From: Neisseria flavescens
GTDB taxonomy: Bacteria; Pseudomonadota; Gammaproteobacteria; Burkholderiales; Neisseriaceae
Direction: 5' to 3'
DNA: 64,000 nt
Assembly (NCBI RefSeq): GCF_005221285.1
Contig: NZ_CP039886.1
Location: 62,001 to 126,000, forward strand
Part shown: piece by piece, positions 7,753-16,777 of the stretch
Layout of the letters: every line of letters starts with the position of its first letter
How positions within the stretch are numbered: the stretch's first letter is position 1
The notes under the pieces: generated by a model
Told to the model about the DNA's origin: nothing
The model's database searches: none
What the model saw: the letters and a program-made list of their open reading frames with translations, nothing else
Position numbers and translations under genes: made by a program

Positions 7753-8835
7753 ATGTCTTTAGCCCAACCCAAACGTATTCTGATCATCAAATTGCGCCAT
7801 CATGGCGATGTGCTTTTGAGCACGCCGGTGGTCGATGCGCTGAAAACCCGTTTCCCCGATTGCGAAATCGATATGCTGGTGTATGCCGGTACGGGACAGC
7901 TGATTGCCGATAATCCGCAGATTGCGCAGATTTTTACCCTTGATCGAAATTGGAAGAAGCTGGGCGTATTCAAGCAGTTGGCGTGTGAGAAAAACCTTTT
8001 GTCTAAGCTGAAGGCGCGCGATTATGACTGGGCTTTCAATCTGTCTGACCAATGGAGCGCGGCGGTAATCGCCAAACTGTGCGCCCGTTGCAGCGTGGGT
8101 TTGGACTGCATCAAGCGTGACGGATTCTGGTGGCGTTTCTGTCATGATTTTATCAACCATGAGCTTGATACCAGCCATCATATCGTTGAAAACCAGTTGA
8201 ATATCCTCGCGCCGCTTATCCGGCCGGAAGACGTGGCCGATGCGAAAGTGCGCCTTTGGGTGGCACAAGATGCAAGGGAAAGCATGCGGCAGAAATTGCG
8301 TGAGCAGGGTTGGAGCGGCGAAGATTATGTGTTGATGCACCCGGGTGCGCGTTGGCATTTCAAATGCTGGGAAGACGGCAAGAATGCCGCCATCGTACAG
8401 CTTCTGCTCAACAGCGGACAGAATGTCGTATTGACCGCTTCTCCCGACACTGTCGAACAATACATGCTTCAGGAAATTATAGGCCGTCTGAATATTCCGG
8501 AAGGCAGAAAAGTATATGTATTGTCCGGATGCTTGAGTCTGCGTGAATTGGCGGCGGCCATTGAGGGTGCCAAACTGTTTGTCGGTGTCGACTCTGCACC
8601 GATGCACATCGCCGCTGCTTTGGATAAACCGCAAATTTCTTTGTTTGGCGCGTCATGGGTGGATAAATGGCGTCCGTATTCCGAGCAGGCGGAAGTCATT
8701 TATGCCGGCGATTATGCCGAACTGCCTCACCCCGACAGTATCGATACCAACGATCCGACACGTCTGTTGAAAGCGATTCCGTTGCAGGATGTGTGGGACA
8801 AAATTTCAGCCAAATTGGAGGCGTTGGAGGCTTAA
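7753..8835 (+). CDS. Glycosyltransferase family 9, heptosyltransferase III-like (RfaQ/WaaQ)
   Basis: A 360-residue GT-B fold protein. The N-terminal ILIIKLRHHGDVLLSTPVV motif and C-terminal FVGVDSAPMHIAAALDKPQISLFG motif are typical of ADP-heptose:LPS heptosyltransferases; HPGAR near residue 196 is the nucleotide-sugar region. The HHGDVLL form and the overall length fit the RfaQ (heptosyltransferase III) branch better than RfaC or RfaF. It would act on the inner core of lipooligosaccharide at the cytoplasmic face of the inner membrane. A DUS sits just upstream of the ATG. The acceptor cannot be fixed from sequence alone. Confidence 0.75.
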   Translation: MSLAQPKRILIIKLRHHGDVLLSTPVVDALKTRFPDCEIDMLVYAGTGQLIADNPQIAQIFTLDRNWKKLGVFKQLACEKNLLSKLKARDYDWAFNLSDQWSAAVIAKLCARCSVGLDCIKRDGFWWRFCHDFINHELDTSHHIVENQLNILAPLIRPEDVADAKVRLWVAQDARESMRQKLREQGWSGEDYVLMHPGARWHFKCWEDGKNAAIVQLLLNSGQNVVLTASPDTVEQYMLQEIIGRLNIPEGRKVYVLSGCLSLRELAAAIEGAKLFVGVDSAPMHIAAALDKPQISLFGASWVDKWRPYSEQAEVIYAGDYAELPHPDSIDTNDPTRLLKAIPLQDVWDKISAKLEALEA

Positions 8836-8841
8836 AACCGC

Positions 8842-9822
8842 TTACCACGATCCGTTAAACGTTTTAGCTTTGCGCCAAAACGCCCATTTGGAACGGCGGC
8901 CGATTTCCAGCGTGCCGCCGTTTTCGCCGTCTGTGGCAATGCAAACGGTTTTCAGACAGCCTGAAGCGAGTGCGTCCCATAAAGGCGCAAACCAACGGGT
9001 TTCCCAGCTTTCCAGAATATCTTTGTATGCACAAACATCGCCTGTTTGTAAGGTGGAAACCAAGTCGTCCAAAAAGATAAGGCCGTCTGAAACCGTGTTG
9101 CCTGTTTCTTGAACCATCTCAAACCAAGCCTTCAAATCGTATGGCGCATCGAGTTTGGGCGTATCCGAAAAACGCGCCCATGCGCTGTCTGAAGCGACGA
9201 TATCCGCAGACTGTGTACCGTCCGCGTCATTCCACAGCCACAAACCGTTGATTTCCGGCAATCCTTGTTGTTCACGCGCTTGGTTAATCTGATGCGTGTG
9301 GAGAAACATTTGGATTTCCGTCTGCATGGCCAACCAAGACACCGCATCTTTGCCGTGTGCCTGACCGTCCATTTCCGGCTGTCCGCACACATCCAAAACA
9401 CATTCCGCGCCCCAATCTTCAATCTTCGGCATACTGAGCAGCCACATGCTTTCGCAAAGTGGCTCGACTTGCCAATCTTTATCTTGATAAAACGCCGACA
9501 AATCCGTGCATAACCGTTGCGCCTCCTCTTTTTGGATGCCGATAAACTCGCCGCTGATAATGTTGACATGGTGCATACCCATCTGTTGCCAAACCGGAGA
9601 GGCAAAAGCGGCTGTGCGTTTTTGGCTTGTGTGGCGTAAACGTTGCACTTGGGTAATGAGGCTGCCGCTCCACAAATGGCGGCCGTAAAATTCAGACGGC
9701 CTGAGTGTTTCTTTGCGCAATATGCCGTAACGCAAAAGACGGTTAAAAGCAGGTAAGGCAAGTGCAGGAACGGATTCGTCGGCAAAACGGTTGAGCGAGG
9801 GGAGGGCGAGGGTCAGCTTCAT
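8842..9822 (-). CDS. Conserved hypothetical protein, possibly RpfE/phosphoglycerate-mutase-like
   Basis: A 326-residue soluble protein starting MKLTLALPSLNRF, with no signal peptide or membrane segment. It has several WL/W motifs (SMWLLSMPKIEDWG, VSWLAMQTEIQMFLHTH, NGLWLWNDAD) and ends in a basic RRSKWAFWRKAKTF tail. The LHTH..N..R....L..INGLWLWG-like pattern recalls the betaproteobacterial proteins annotated as cofactor-independent phosphoglycerate mutase homologues (RpfE-like), which lack proven activity. I treat that as a weak resemblance. It converges on the heptosyltransferase-like gene with a 6-base gap. Confidence 0.6.
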   Translation of the reverse strand: MKLTLALPSLNRFADESVPALALPAFNRLLRYGILRKETLRPSEFYGRHLWSGSLITQVQRLRHTSQKRTAAFASPVWQQMGMHHVNIISGEFIGIQKEEAQRLCTDLSAFYQDKDWQVEPLCESMWLLSMPKIEDWGAECVLDVCGQPEMDGQAHGKDAVSWLAMQTEIQMFLHTHQINQAREQQGLPEINGLWLWNDADGTQSADIVASDSAWARFSDTPKLDAPYDLKAWFEMVQETGNTVSDGLIFLDDLVSTLQTGDVCAYKDILESWETRWFAPLWDALASGCLKTVCIATDGENGGTLEIGRRSKWAFWRKAKTFNGSW

Positions 9823-10185
9823 AAGCGCAAATAGATAGGAAAACCGTTATTTTACGCGACAAATGATGCGTTTCGGAACCTTGCCCTTACGCCCTGAAAA
9901 AGAGCCGTTCAGACGGCCGGTTTGGAAAAAAACGGGCTGCCATGCTAGAATTCGTGGCGTAAATTTCAGAAAAACAGGGTGTAAATCAACACAATAGCCC
10001 TGATAATAACGTCAATCTCAAATACGACCTCATCCATTCCGAATGAAAACCTGATTTTCAGATCGGAAAAAAGACTCAAAGTCCTTTATCCCCAAAACTG
10101 TTTAAACCAGCAGGCGGTCGCAGCAGGCCGGATGTGCCGGCATTCTGCAAACCTCAAAAACAGACCGCCCCATTAAGGATAACGC
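9823..10185 (+). promoter_or_regulatory. Long leader/promoter region of mpg
   Basis: 363 bases without a gene. It holds a single DUS in reverse orientation (about 9909-9918) and a promoter candidate TTGGAA (9922-9927), 18-base gap, TAGAAT (9946-9951) with a TGC extension. If used, the transcript would have a leader of over 200 bases before mpg. No hairpin followed by a T-run is obvious. Confidence 0.4.
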
Positions 10186-11481
10186 GTGATTAAAAACAAA
10201 TATTCCACTCGATTCAAAGCAACCCTCTTAGCGTTTCTGCTGCCGGCTTCAGGCATCATGACCGCATACGCCATTACCGACCCTCAACCAGCACATACCG
10301 ATTTCAAAGTCGAGCGTATTTCCGAAGAGCTGCCTGCCGTTTATGTGGAAACCAATACCTATCAATCCAGCTATTGGGCGCAAGAAGCCGTCCAAGCCGG
10401 CGACTCTTTGGCAGACGTTTTGACGCGCATGGGTGTCAACCAAGAAGACATCAAGCAAATCATGGCGAAAAACAATGCCAACCTCGACATGAAAAACCTA
10501 CGGACCAACCAATCCGTCAACATCCGCATCGATTCTTCAGGCCAAGTGACCGACGTTCAATTCTTTACCGATGAAGAATTGGAACGCAACTTGGTGGCTT
10601 TGGAAAAAGTCAAAGGCAAATGGCGCATCTCCAATGCCGAAATCGACATGAAAACCATGCCGACCCTGCGCTCCGTGCAAATCCGCACTTCCGCCATCGG
10701 CGATATGCTCCGTGCCGAAATCCCTTCCGAAGTGTATATCCAGCTCAAAGAAATCTTTGCCGATTCGTTCAATATGAGCGACTTGGGCGAAGGCGATACC
10801 GTGCGTCTTTTGTACAACAGCATGTATTTCCGCGGCCAGCAAATGGCGGTCAGCGATATTTTGGCAGCTGAAGTGGTTAAAGACGGCAAAACCTACCAAG
10901 CCTATTATTACAGCCAAGGCAAAGGCGACGAAGAAAGCGGTAGCTACTACGACCAAAACGGTAAGTCCCTGCAACAAAAAGAAGGCTTTAATACCGAACC
11001 TGTTGCATACACGCGCATTTCTTCCCCGTTCGGCTACCGTGTCCACCCGGTCCTGCATACCGTCCATATGCACACCGGTATCGACTATGCCGCGCCGACC
11101 GGTACGCCGATTAAGGCCGCTGCCGATGGCGAAGTGATTTTCAAAGGTTGGAAAGGCGGCTACGGTAATACCGTGATGATCCGCCATGCCAACGGTGTGG
11201 AAACCCTGTACGGCCACATGAGCGCGTTCAGTCCTGCCGACGGCAGAGTCCGCGCCGGCGAAGTGATTGGTTTTGTCGGTACAACCGGCCGTTCGACCGG
11301 TCCGCACCTGCACTACGAAGCACGCGTCAACGGCCAGCCGGTCAACCCGACTACCGTTGCACTGCCGACGCCGAAATTGACCCCGACCAATATGGCCGCG
11401 TTCCGCAAACAGCAAAAAGATGCCAGCACGATGTTGTCTACCGTCCGCTCTTTGCCGGTTTCCGTAGCGCAGCTGGATTAA
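10186..11481 (+). CDS. mpg: M23 family zinc metallopeptidase (Mpg / NMB0315-like)
   Basis: A 431-residue exported peptidoglycan hydrolase. The N terminus has a basic-hydrophobic segment, then an OapA/LysM-like part (VQAGDSLADVLTRMGVN, about residues 67-83). The C-terminal LytM/M23 domain has the zinc ligands in HTGIDYAAPTGTPI (H...D) and in GPHLHYEARVNG (HxH). The gonococcal relative Mpg (NGO1686) is a D,D-endopeptidase/carboxypeptidase linked to pilus elaboration and peroxide resistance; meningococcal NMB0315 is the structural model. Translation starts at GTG 10186 behind AAGGATA. A terminator and pncB follow. Confidence 0.9.
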   Translation: MIKNKYSTRFKATLLAFLLPASGIMTAYAITDPQPAHTDFKVERISEELPAVYVETNTYQSSYWAQEAVQAGDSLADVLTRMGVNQEDIKQIMAKNNANLDMKNLRTNQSVNIRIDSSGQVTDVQFFTDEELERNLVALEKVKGKWRISNAEIDMKTMPTLRSVQIRTSAIGDMLRAEIPSEVYIQLKEIFADSFNMSDLGEGDTVRLLYNSMYFRGQQMAVSDILAAEVVKDGKTYQAYYYSQGKGDEESGSYYDQNGKSLQQKEGFNTEPVAYTRISSPFGYRVHPVLHTVHMHTGIDYAAPTGTPIKAAADGEVIFKGWKGGYGNTVMIRHANGVETLYGHMSAFSPADGRVRAGEVIGFVGTTGRSTGPHLHYEARVNGQPVNPTTVALPTPKLTPTNMAAFRKQQKDASTMLSTVRSLPVSVAQLD

Positions 11482-11490
11482 ATAAGATAC

Positions 11491-11526
11491 AGGCCGTCTG
11501 AATAAGGTTTCTTTCAGACGGCCTTT
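11491..11526 (+). terminator. DUS inverted-pair terminator after mpg
   Basis: AGGCCGTCTGAA and TTCAGACGGCCT separated by 10 bases, followed by a short T-run. Confidence 0.65.
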
Positions 11527-11577
11527 CCTATTAAAATCGATACCCTCATCAAGCCCACGTTTACTCAGAGAAAACTT

Positions 11578-12798
11578 ATGTCTGCTTATCAGCCCATTAT
11601 CCAATCCCTGCTTGATACCGACCTGTACAAATTCACCATGCTGCAAGTCGTGTTGCACCAATTCCCGCAAACCCACAGCCTCTACGAATTCCGCTGTCGC
11701 AACAAAGAGATGGTGTATCCGCTGGCCGATATTCAAGAAGACTTGGAACGCGAACTCGACTCCCTGTGCCGGCTGCGCTTTACCCATGACGAACTTGCTT
11801 ATCTGCGCAGCCTGCGTTTTATCAAAAGCGATTTTGTCGATTATCTCGAACTTTTCCAACTCCAACGCCGCTTCGTCCAAGTCAGTCCTGATGACCAAGG
11901 CCGTCTGAATATCCGCATCGAAGGCCCGATGATACAGGCGATGTTCTTCGAGATTTTCATTCTTGCCATCGTCAACGAACTCTATTTCCGCCGCTTGGAA
12001 ACGCCTGCCGTCATCGAAGAAGGCGAGCGCCGTCTGCAGGCCAAAGCGCAACAGCTGAAAGAAATTGCAGCTACACAAAATCCGAATGATCCGCCATTCC
12101 TGATTTCCGATTTCGGCACGCGCCGCCGCTACACCCTCGCATGGCAGGAACACGTTATCCGCACCTTGCTGGAAGCCGCTCCCGACATTGTGCGCGGTAC
12201 CAGCAACGTTTATCTCGCCAAAAAAATCGGCATCACACCAATCGGCACCATGGCGCATGAGTTCCTCCAAGCCTTCCAAGCCTTGGACGTACGTTTGCGC
12301 AATTTCCAAAAAGCCGCGCTGGAAAGCTGGGTACACGAATATCGCGGCGACCTCGGTATCGCCCTGACCGACGTGGTTGGCATGGATGCTTTCTTGCGCG
12401 ACTTCGACCTGTACTTCGCCAAACTCTTCGACGGCCTGCGCCACGACAGCGGCGATCCTTATGTTTGGGGCGACAAAGCCTACGAGCATTACAAAAAACT
12501 CAAAATCGACAGCCGCACTAAAATGCTGACCTTTTCAGACGGCCTCGATATTGAGCGTTCATGGGCGTTGCACCAATACTTCAAAGACCGTTTCAAAACC
12601 AGTTTCGGTATCGGTACCAACCTGACCAACGATTTGGGACACACGCCTTTGAACATTGTCTTGAAGCTTGTCGAGTGTAACGGCCAATCCGTTGCCAAGC
12701 TCTCCGACTCCCCGGGCAAAACCATGACCACCAACAACACCTTCCTCGCTTACCTGCGCCAAGTGTTTGACGTACCGGAGCCGGAAGAGAAAGCCTAA
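11578..12798 (+). CDS. pncB: Nicotinate phosphoribosyltransferase
   Basis: A 406-residue enzyme of the NAPRTase family: nicotinate + PRPP + ATP to nicotinate mononucleotide in NAD salvage. Diagnostic segments are SLLDTDLYKFTMLQVV at the N terminus, FGTRRRY near residue 181 and GTSNVYLAKKIGITPIGTMAHEF with the catalytic-loop histidine (about residues 206-230), then LRHDSGDP and FGIGTNLTND. A DUS lies in frame within the coding region near 11900. It is the only gene between two DUS terminators, so probably monocistronic. Confidence 0.95.
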   Translation: MSAYQPIIQSLLDTDLYKFTMLQVVLHQFPQTHSLYEFRCRNKEMVYPLADIQEDLERELDSLCRLRFTHDELAYLRSLRFIKSDFVDYLELFQLQRRFVQVSPDDQGRLNIRIEGPMIQAMFFEIFILAIVNELYFRRLETPAVIEEGERRLQAKAQQLKEIAATQNPNDPPFLISDFGTRRRYTLAWQEHVIRTLLEAAPDIVRGTSNVYLAKKIGITPIGTMAHEFLQAFQALDVRLRNFQKAALESWVHEYRGDLGIALTDVVGMDAFLRDFDLYFAKLFDGLRHDSGDPYVWGDKAYEHYKKLKIDSRTKMLTFSDGLDIERSWALHQYFKDRFKTSFGIGTNLTNDLGHTPLNIVLKLVECNGQSVAKLSDSPGKTMTTNNTFLAYLRQVFDVPEPEEKA

Positions 12799-12802
12799 AA
12801 AC

Positions 12803-12836
12803 AAAGGCCGTCTGAAATATTCAGACGGCCTTTTTA
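12803..12836. terminator. Bidirectional DUS terminator between pncB and mtgA
   Basis: AAAGGCCGTCTGAA / TTCAGACGGCCTTTTT palindrome lying between the two convergent stop codons. Confidence 0.75.
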
Positions 12837-12837
12837 A

Positions 12838-13539
12838 TTAATCCATATCGCTTTCGGGCAATTCTGCCGAACCCATACGGCGCAGGATGATATTCGTTTT
12901 GTTGTGCATCCGTTTGCTCTTAGGATGGTCTGCGTAAAACAGTGGAGCCGGAACGCGCGCCGTGAGCTTGGCGGCTTGTTGGCGGGTGAGGGCGGAGGCA
13001 GGTTTCTTGTAGAAATACTGGGACGCCGCTTCCGCGCCGAATACGCCGTAGTGCCATTCGATTGAGTTCAGATACAGCTCAAAAATGCGGTCTTTATCGG
13101 TAACGGCTTCCATCATCGCCGTAATGGCCGCTTCTTCGCCTTTGCGGATGTAGCTGCGGCTTTCGTTGAGAAACAGGTTTTTCGCCAGTTGCTGGCTGAT
13201 GGTCGAGCCGCCGCCTTTGACTTCGCCGCTTTGCTTGTTGCGTTTCATGGCGTATTTGATGCCGTTCCAGTCAAAGCCGCTGTGTTCGGCAAAGTTGGCG
13301 TCTTCGGAAGCAATCAGGGCTTTTTTCAGGTTGACCGAAATGCGGTTGTAAGGCACCCAGCGGTAATCCAGTGCGACATCGCGCCCTTCTTGTTCGAACT
13401 GCTTCATCCGCATCGACATAAAGGCAGTCCGATGGGGCGCGACGGCGCGGTAGGTGATGATGTTGCCGTACACATAGGCATTGAAAAAGATAAAGATGCC
13501 GACGGGCAGGGCAATCAGCCATTTGATGATGCGGAACAT
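12838..13539 (-). CDS. mtgA: Monofunctional peptidoglycan glycosyltransferase
   Basis: A 233-residue GT51 enzyme that polymerises lipid II at the outer face of the inner membrane. An N-terminal anchor (IIKWLIALPVGIFIFFNAYVY) is followed by the GT51 motifs: SEDANFAEHSGFDW with the catalytic glutamate, GGSTISQQLAKNLFL, and the YLNSIEWHYGVFGAEAASQ substrate segment. The ATG at 13539 is preferred to an upstream in-frame start at 13599, which would place 20 residues before the anchor and overlap aroE. It lies 2 bases after the aroE stop and is co-directional, so translationally coupled. Confidence 0.93.
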   Translation of the reverse strand: MFRIIKWLIALPVGIFIFFNAYVYGNIITYRAVAPHRTAFMSMRMKQFEQEGRDVALDYRWVPYNRISVNLKKALIASEDANFAEHSGFDWNGIKYAMKRNKQSGEVKGGGSTISQQLAKNLFLNESRSYIRKGEEAAITAMMEAVTDKDRIFELYLNSIEWHYGVFGAEAASQYFYKKPASALTRQQAAKLTARVPAPLFYADHPKSKRMHNKTNIILRRMGSAELPESDMD

Positions 13540-13541
13540 GG

Positions 13542-14351
13542 TTACAGGGCTTTCATGTATTCGATAACAGGGCGGATATCGGGCGTAAATCCGCGCCAAA
13601 TATGGTAAGAGGCGGCAGCCTGACCGACCAGCATGCCCAGGCCGTCTGAAACTTCGGCCGCGCCGTTGCTTTGGGCAAAGTTCAAAAACGCCAGCGCCGC
13701 TTCGCCGTAAACCATATCGTAGGCAAGGCGGCAGTCGCGGAAAATTTCAGGGCTGACGGCCGGAAGCTGACCGCTCAAGCCGCCGGACGTGCCGTTGATG
13801 ATGATATCGAAACCGCCGTTCAAATCCGCCATCGGGACGGCTTCAATGCCGAAAAGCCGCGCCAATTCCTCGGCTTTGGCGTGGGTACGGTTGGTAATGA
13901 CGATACGGGCAGGGCGGTGTTCTTTCAATACCGGAATCACGCCGCGCACCGCGCCGCCTGCGCCCAAAAGCAAAATGGTTTTGTCCTCGATGGCAATGTT
14001 TTTGACCTGCGTGATGTCGTTGGCCAAACCGATACCGTCGGTATTGTCGCCGCGCAGCTTGCCGTTTTTCAACAGAATCAGCGTATTGACCGCACCGGCT
14101 GCCAAAGCGCGTTCGGAATGCTCGTCCGCCAAGTCAAACGCTTCCTGTTTGAACGGTACGGTAACGTTTGCCCCGCAACCGCCTGTTTCAAAAAATGTCG
14201 AAACCGCCTGCGCGAAACCGCCGATGTCGGCGCAAATGCGTTCGTATTCAATGTCAACGCCTTCCTGAAGGGCAAACTGCCGATGGATTTGCGGCGACTT
14301 GCTGTGTGCAACGGGATTGCCGAAAACGGCGTAACGGGGGAGGGTAGTCAT
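13542..14351 (-). CDS. aroE: Shikimate dehydrogenase
   Basis: A 269-residue NADPH enzyme of aromatic amino acid synthesis (3-dehydroshikimate to shikimate). Motifs: FGNPVAHSKSPQIHRQFA, VTVPFKQEA with the catalytic lysine, NTDGIGLANDI, and the Rossmann loop LLLGAGGAVRGVIPVL followed by ITNRTHAKA, whose NRT/R pattern selects NADP. Upstream gene of the aroE-mtgA pair. AroE is widely used in neisserial MLST. Confidence 0.96.
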   Translation of the reverse strand: MTTLPRYAVFGNPVAHSKSPQIHRQFALQEGVDIEYERICADIGGFAQAVSTFFETGGCGANVTVPFKQEAFDLADEHSERALAAGAVNTLILLKNGKLRGDNTDGIGLANDITQVKNIAIEDKTILLLGAGGAVRGVIPVLKEHRPARIVITNRTHAKAEELARLFGIEAVPMADLNGGFDIIINGTSGGLSGQLPAVSPEIFRDCRLAYDMVYGEAALAFLNFAQSNGAAEVSDGLGMLVGQAAASYHIWRGFTPDIRPVIEYMKAL

Positions 14352-14523
14352 GGTCGTGTTCCAAAAGACGGGACGGCTATTTTATAACGGCGGCGTACAG
14401 ATGGAAACGATACCGTCTGAAACGGTTGTCAGGTAGCATGATGGAATGTTTGTTTCTTGAAAAAAAGTCATTTCTTTTTTACAATTTAACTTTATTTTGT
14501 TGACAAGAACGAAAGGGGCGGAC

Positions 14524-14910
14524 ATGAAAAAGATGTTGTGCTTGGCAGTATTTGCATTAGGGTTGGCAACGCCGGCGGTGGCGGCGGATTGGGTGTGGTT
14601 AGGTAATGACAGTAACAATACTGCCGTGTTTGGTGATGCAGACAGCCGTACGGACAATAGTGCATGGGTTGAAATGAGGTATGCCAAGCCGAAAAAGCAT
14701 AGCAATGGAAAATTTTATAATACAGATAAAGGGTTGGAAGAAATAGATTGCAGTGGTAAACGTCGTAGGTCTTTGACGGTAACGTGGTATTCCGAATCGG
14801 GAAACTCTATCGGTTCTAAGACACCATCCTATGCCGAATGGGATTATGTTATTCCAGGTACGCTTGGAGAGAGTATGTACAAATTTGTCTGCAACCGTTA
14901 TCCCCGCTGA
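14524..14910 (+). CDS. Secreted protein, surface-adhesin-E-like
   Basis: A 128-residue protein with a clear Sec signal peptide (MKKMLCLAVFALGLATPAVAA, cleavage after AVAA). The mature part is about 107 residues, with two cysteines (EEIDCSG, KFVCNRY) placed to form one disulfide and a central RRRSLTVTWYSESG strand. The pattern of a WVWLG start, DCSGKRRRSL and CNRYPR end resembles the Haemophilus protein E / Adhesin_E family of small surface proteins. Function in Neisseria is not established. ATG 14524 is chosen because AAAGGGGCGG precedes it; an in-frame start at 14497 would spoil the signal peptide. Monocistronic. Confidence 0.7.
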   Translation: MKKMLCLAVFALGLATPAVAADWVWLGNDSNNTAVFGDADSRTDNSAWVEMRYAKPKKHSNGKFYNTDKGLEEIDCSGKRRRSLTVTWYSESGNSIGSKTPSYAEWDYVIPGTLGESMYKFVCNRYPR

Positions 14911-14930
14911 CCGTTTTCAAACCAAACAAC

Positions 14931-14966
14931 AGATGCCGTCTGAACTGCTTTCAGACGGCATCTGTT
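14931..14966 (+). terminator. AT-dialect DUS inverted-pair terminator
   Basis: AGATGCCGTCTGAA and TTCAGACGGCATCT with a 5-base loop. This is the ATGCCGTCTGAA form, not the AG form that dominates the window. Confidence 0.7.
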
Positions 14967-15148
14967 TTGTCGGCATTCGGACAAAAGGGCGGGCATTCCG
15001 CTTTTGAACAGACAAACTGAAGCATATTGTTGACAATCTTGCCGTCTGAAACTATATTTCATTGCGTAAAAACGGGTGCCCTGATGTATTTCAGACGGCC
15101 TTACCGTGGTAGAATAACAACTTAAACCCATTCCCTCAGGAGCTGAAG

Positions 15149-16567
15149 ATGTCCATCAAAGACGCTGTAAAACTGATTGAAGAAAGCGAAGCCCGCTTCG
15201 TAGATTTGCGCTTTACCGATACCAAAGGCAAGCAGCACCACTTTACCATCCCCACCCGCATCGTCCTCGACGATCCCGAAGAATGGTTTGAAAACGGTCA
15301 AGCGTTTGACGGTTCGTCCATTGGCGGTTGGAAAGGTATTCAGGCTTCCGATATGCAGCTGCGTCCCGATGCGTCTACAGCCTTCGTCGATCCTTTCTAC
15401 GACGATACCACCGTTGTCTTTACCTGCGACGTTATCGATCCGGCCGACGGCCAAGGCTATGACCGCGACCCCCGCTCTATCGCACGCCGTGCCGAAGCTT
15501 ACTTGAAATCTTCCGGTATCGGCGACACCGCCTATTTCGGCCCAGAGCCTGAATTCTTCGTTTTTGACGGCGTAGAATTTGAAACCGATATGCACAAAAC
15601 CCGTTACGAAATCACTTCCGAAAGCGGCGCGTGGGCAAGCGGTCTGCATATGGACGGTCAAAATACCGGCCACCGCCCGACCGTCAAAGGCGGTTACGCA
15701 CCTGTTGCGCCGATTGACTGCGGTCAAGACCTGCGCTCCGCGATGGTAAACATTTTGGAAGAACTCGGCATCGAAGTCGAAGTCCACCACTCTGAAGTCG
15801 GCACCGGCAGCCAAATGGAAATCGGTACCCGTTTCGCCACCTTGGTCAAACGCGCCGACCAAACCCAAGACATGAAATATGTGATTCAAAACGTTGCCCA
15901 CAACTTCGGCAAAACCGCCACCTTTATGCCCAAACCGATTATGGGCGACAACGGCAGCGGTATGCACGTCCACCAATCCATCTGGAAAGACGGTCAAAAC
16001 CTGTTTGCAGGCGACGGCTATGCCGGCTTGTCCGATACCGCCCTTTATTACATTGGCGGCATCATCAAACACGCCAAAGCCCTGAACGCGATTACCAATC
16101 CGTCCACCAACTCCTACAAACGCCTCGTGCCGCACTTTGAAGCGCCGACCAAACTGGCTTATTCCGCCAAAAACCGTTCCGCTTCCATCCGCATCCCGTC
16201 TGTGAACAGCAGCAAAGCACGCCGCATCGAAGCGCGTTTCCCCGATCCGACAGCCAACCCGTACTTGGCGTTCGCCGCCCTGCTGATGGCGGGTTTGGAC
16301 GGTATTCAAAACAAAATCCATCCGGGCGATCCTGCCGATAAAAACCTGTACGATCTGCCGCCGGAGGAAGACGCGCTTGTCCCGACCGTTTGCGCTTCTT
16401 TGGAAGAAGCCCTCGCCGCCCTCAAAGCCGACCACGAATTCCTCCTGCGCGGCGGCGTGTTCAGCAAAGACTGGATCGACAGCTACATCGCTTTCAAAGA
16501 AGAAGACGTACGCCGCATCCGCATGGCACCTCATCCTCTGGAATTTGAAATGTATTACAGCCTGTAA
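15149..16567 (+). CDS. glnA: Glutamine synthetase type I
   Basis: A 472-residue dodecameric GSI, catalysing glutamate + ammonia + ATP to glutamine. Beta-grasp domain motif AFDGSSIGGW (about residues 51-60), metal-binding EPEFFVFD, ATP-binding NGSGMHVHQS, KLAYSAKNRSASIRIP, and the adenylylation tyrosine in NLYDLPPEE (about residue 399). So the enzyme is of the GlnE-regulated type. Ribosome site CAGGAGCTGAAG precedes the ATG. A reverse-oriented DUS lies about 45 bases upstream. Confidence 0.97.
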   Translation: MSIKDAVKLIEESEARFVDLRFTDTKGKQHHFTIPTRIVLDDPEEWFENGQAFDGSSIGGWKGIQASDMQLRPDASTAFVDPFYDDTTVVFTCDVIDPADGQGYDRDPRSIARRAEAYLKSSGIGDTAYFGPEPEFFVFDGVEFETDMHKTRYEITSESGAWASGLHMDGQNTGHRPTVKGGYAPVAPIDCGQDLRSAMVNILEELGIEVEVHHSEVGTGSQMEIGTRFATLVKRADQTQDMKYVIQNVAHNFGKTATFMPKPIMGDNGSGMHVHQSIWKDGQNLFAGDGYAGLSDTALYYIGGIIKHAKALNAITNPSTNSYKRLVPHFEAPTKLAYSAKNRSASIRIPSVNSSKARRIEARFPDPTANPYLAFAALLMAGLDGIQNKIHPGDPADKNLYDLPPEEDALVPTVCASLEEALAALKADHEFLLRGGVFSKDWIDSYIAFKEEDVRRIRMAPHPLEFEMYYSL

Positions 16568-16597
16568 AACAGCTGAGGCATTTTAAATAGGAAACCA

Positions 16598-16640
16598 AAG
16601 GCCGTCTGAAACTGGATTTGAAGTTTCAGACGGCCTTTAA
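16598..16640 (+). terminator. DUS inverted-pair terminator after glnA
   Basis: AAAGGCCGTCTGAAAC and GTTTCAGACGGCCTTT arms with a 10-base loop. Confidence 0.7.
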
Positions 16641-16777
16641 ATTTGAATTGGCTAGGGTATTCTGATTTACCATGATAGCGAGAAGCAATAAATCATGCTG
16701 TTTGAAAACCTTTATGGAATCGGCGCCTTGTGTTAAATTGTGCTAACGAAATCATTTAATCAAAAAGGTTATACAGA

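Noticed and set aside
9132..9785. Cysteine-rich minus-strand ORF overlapping the hypothetical gene at 8842-9822.
   Set aside because: Alternative frame of the same strand, no ribosome site, implausible composition; the 326-residue frame is the better gene.
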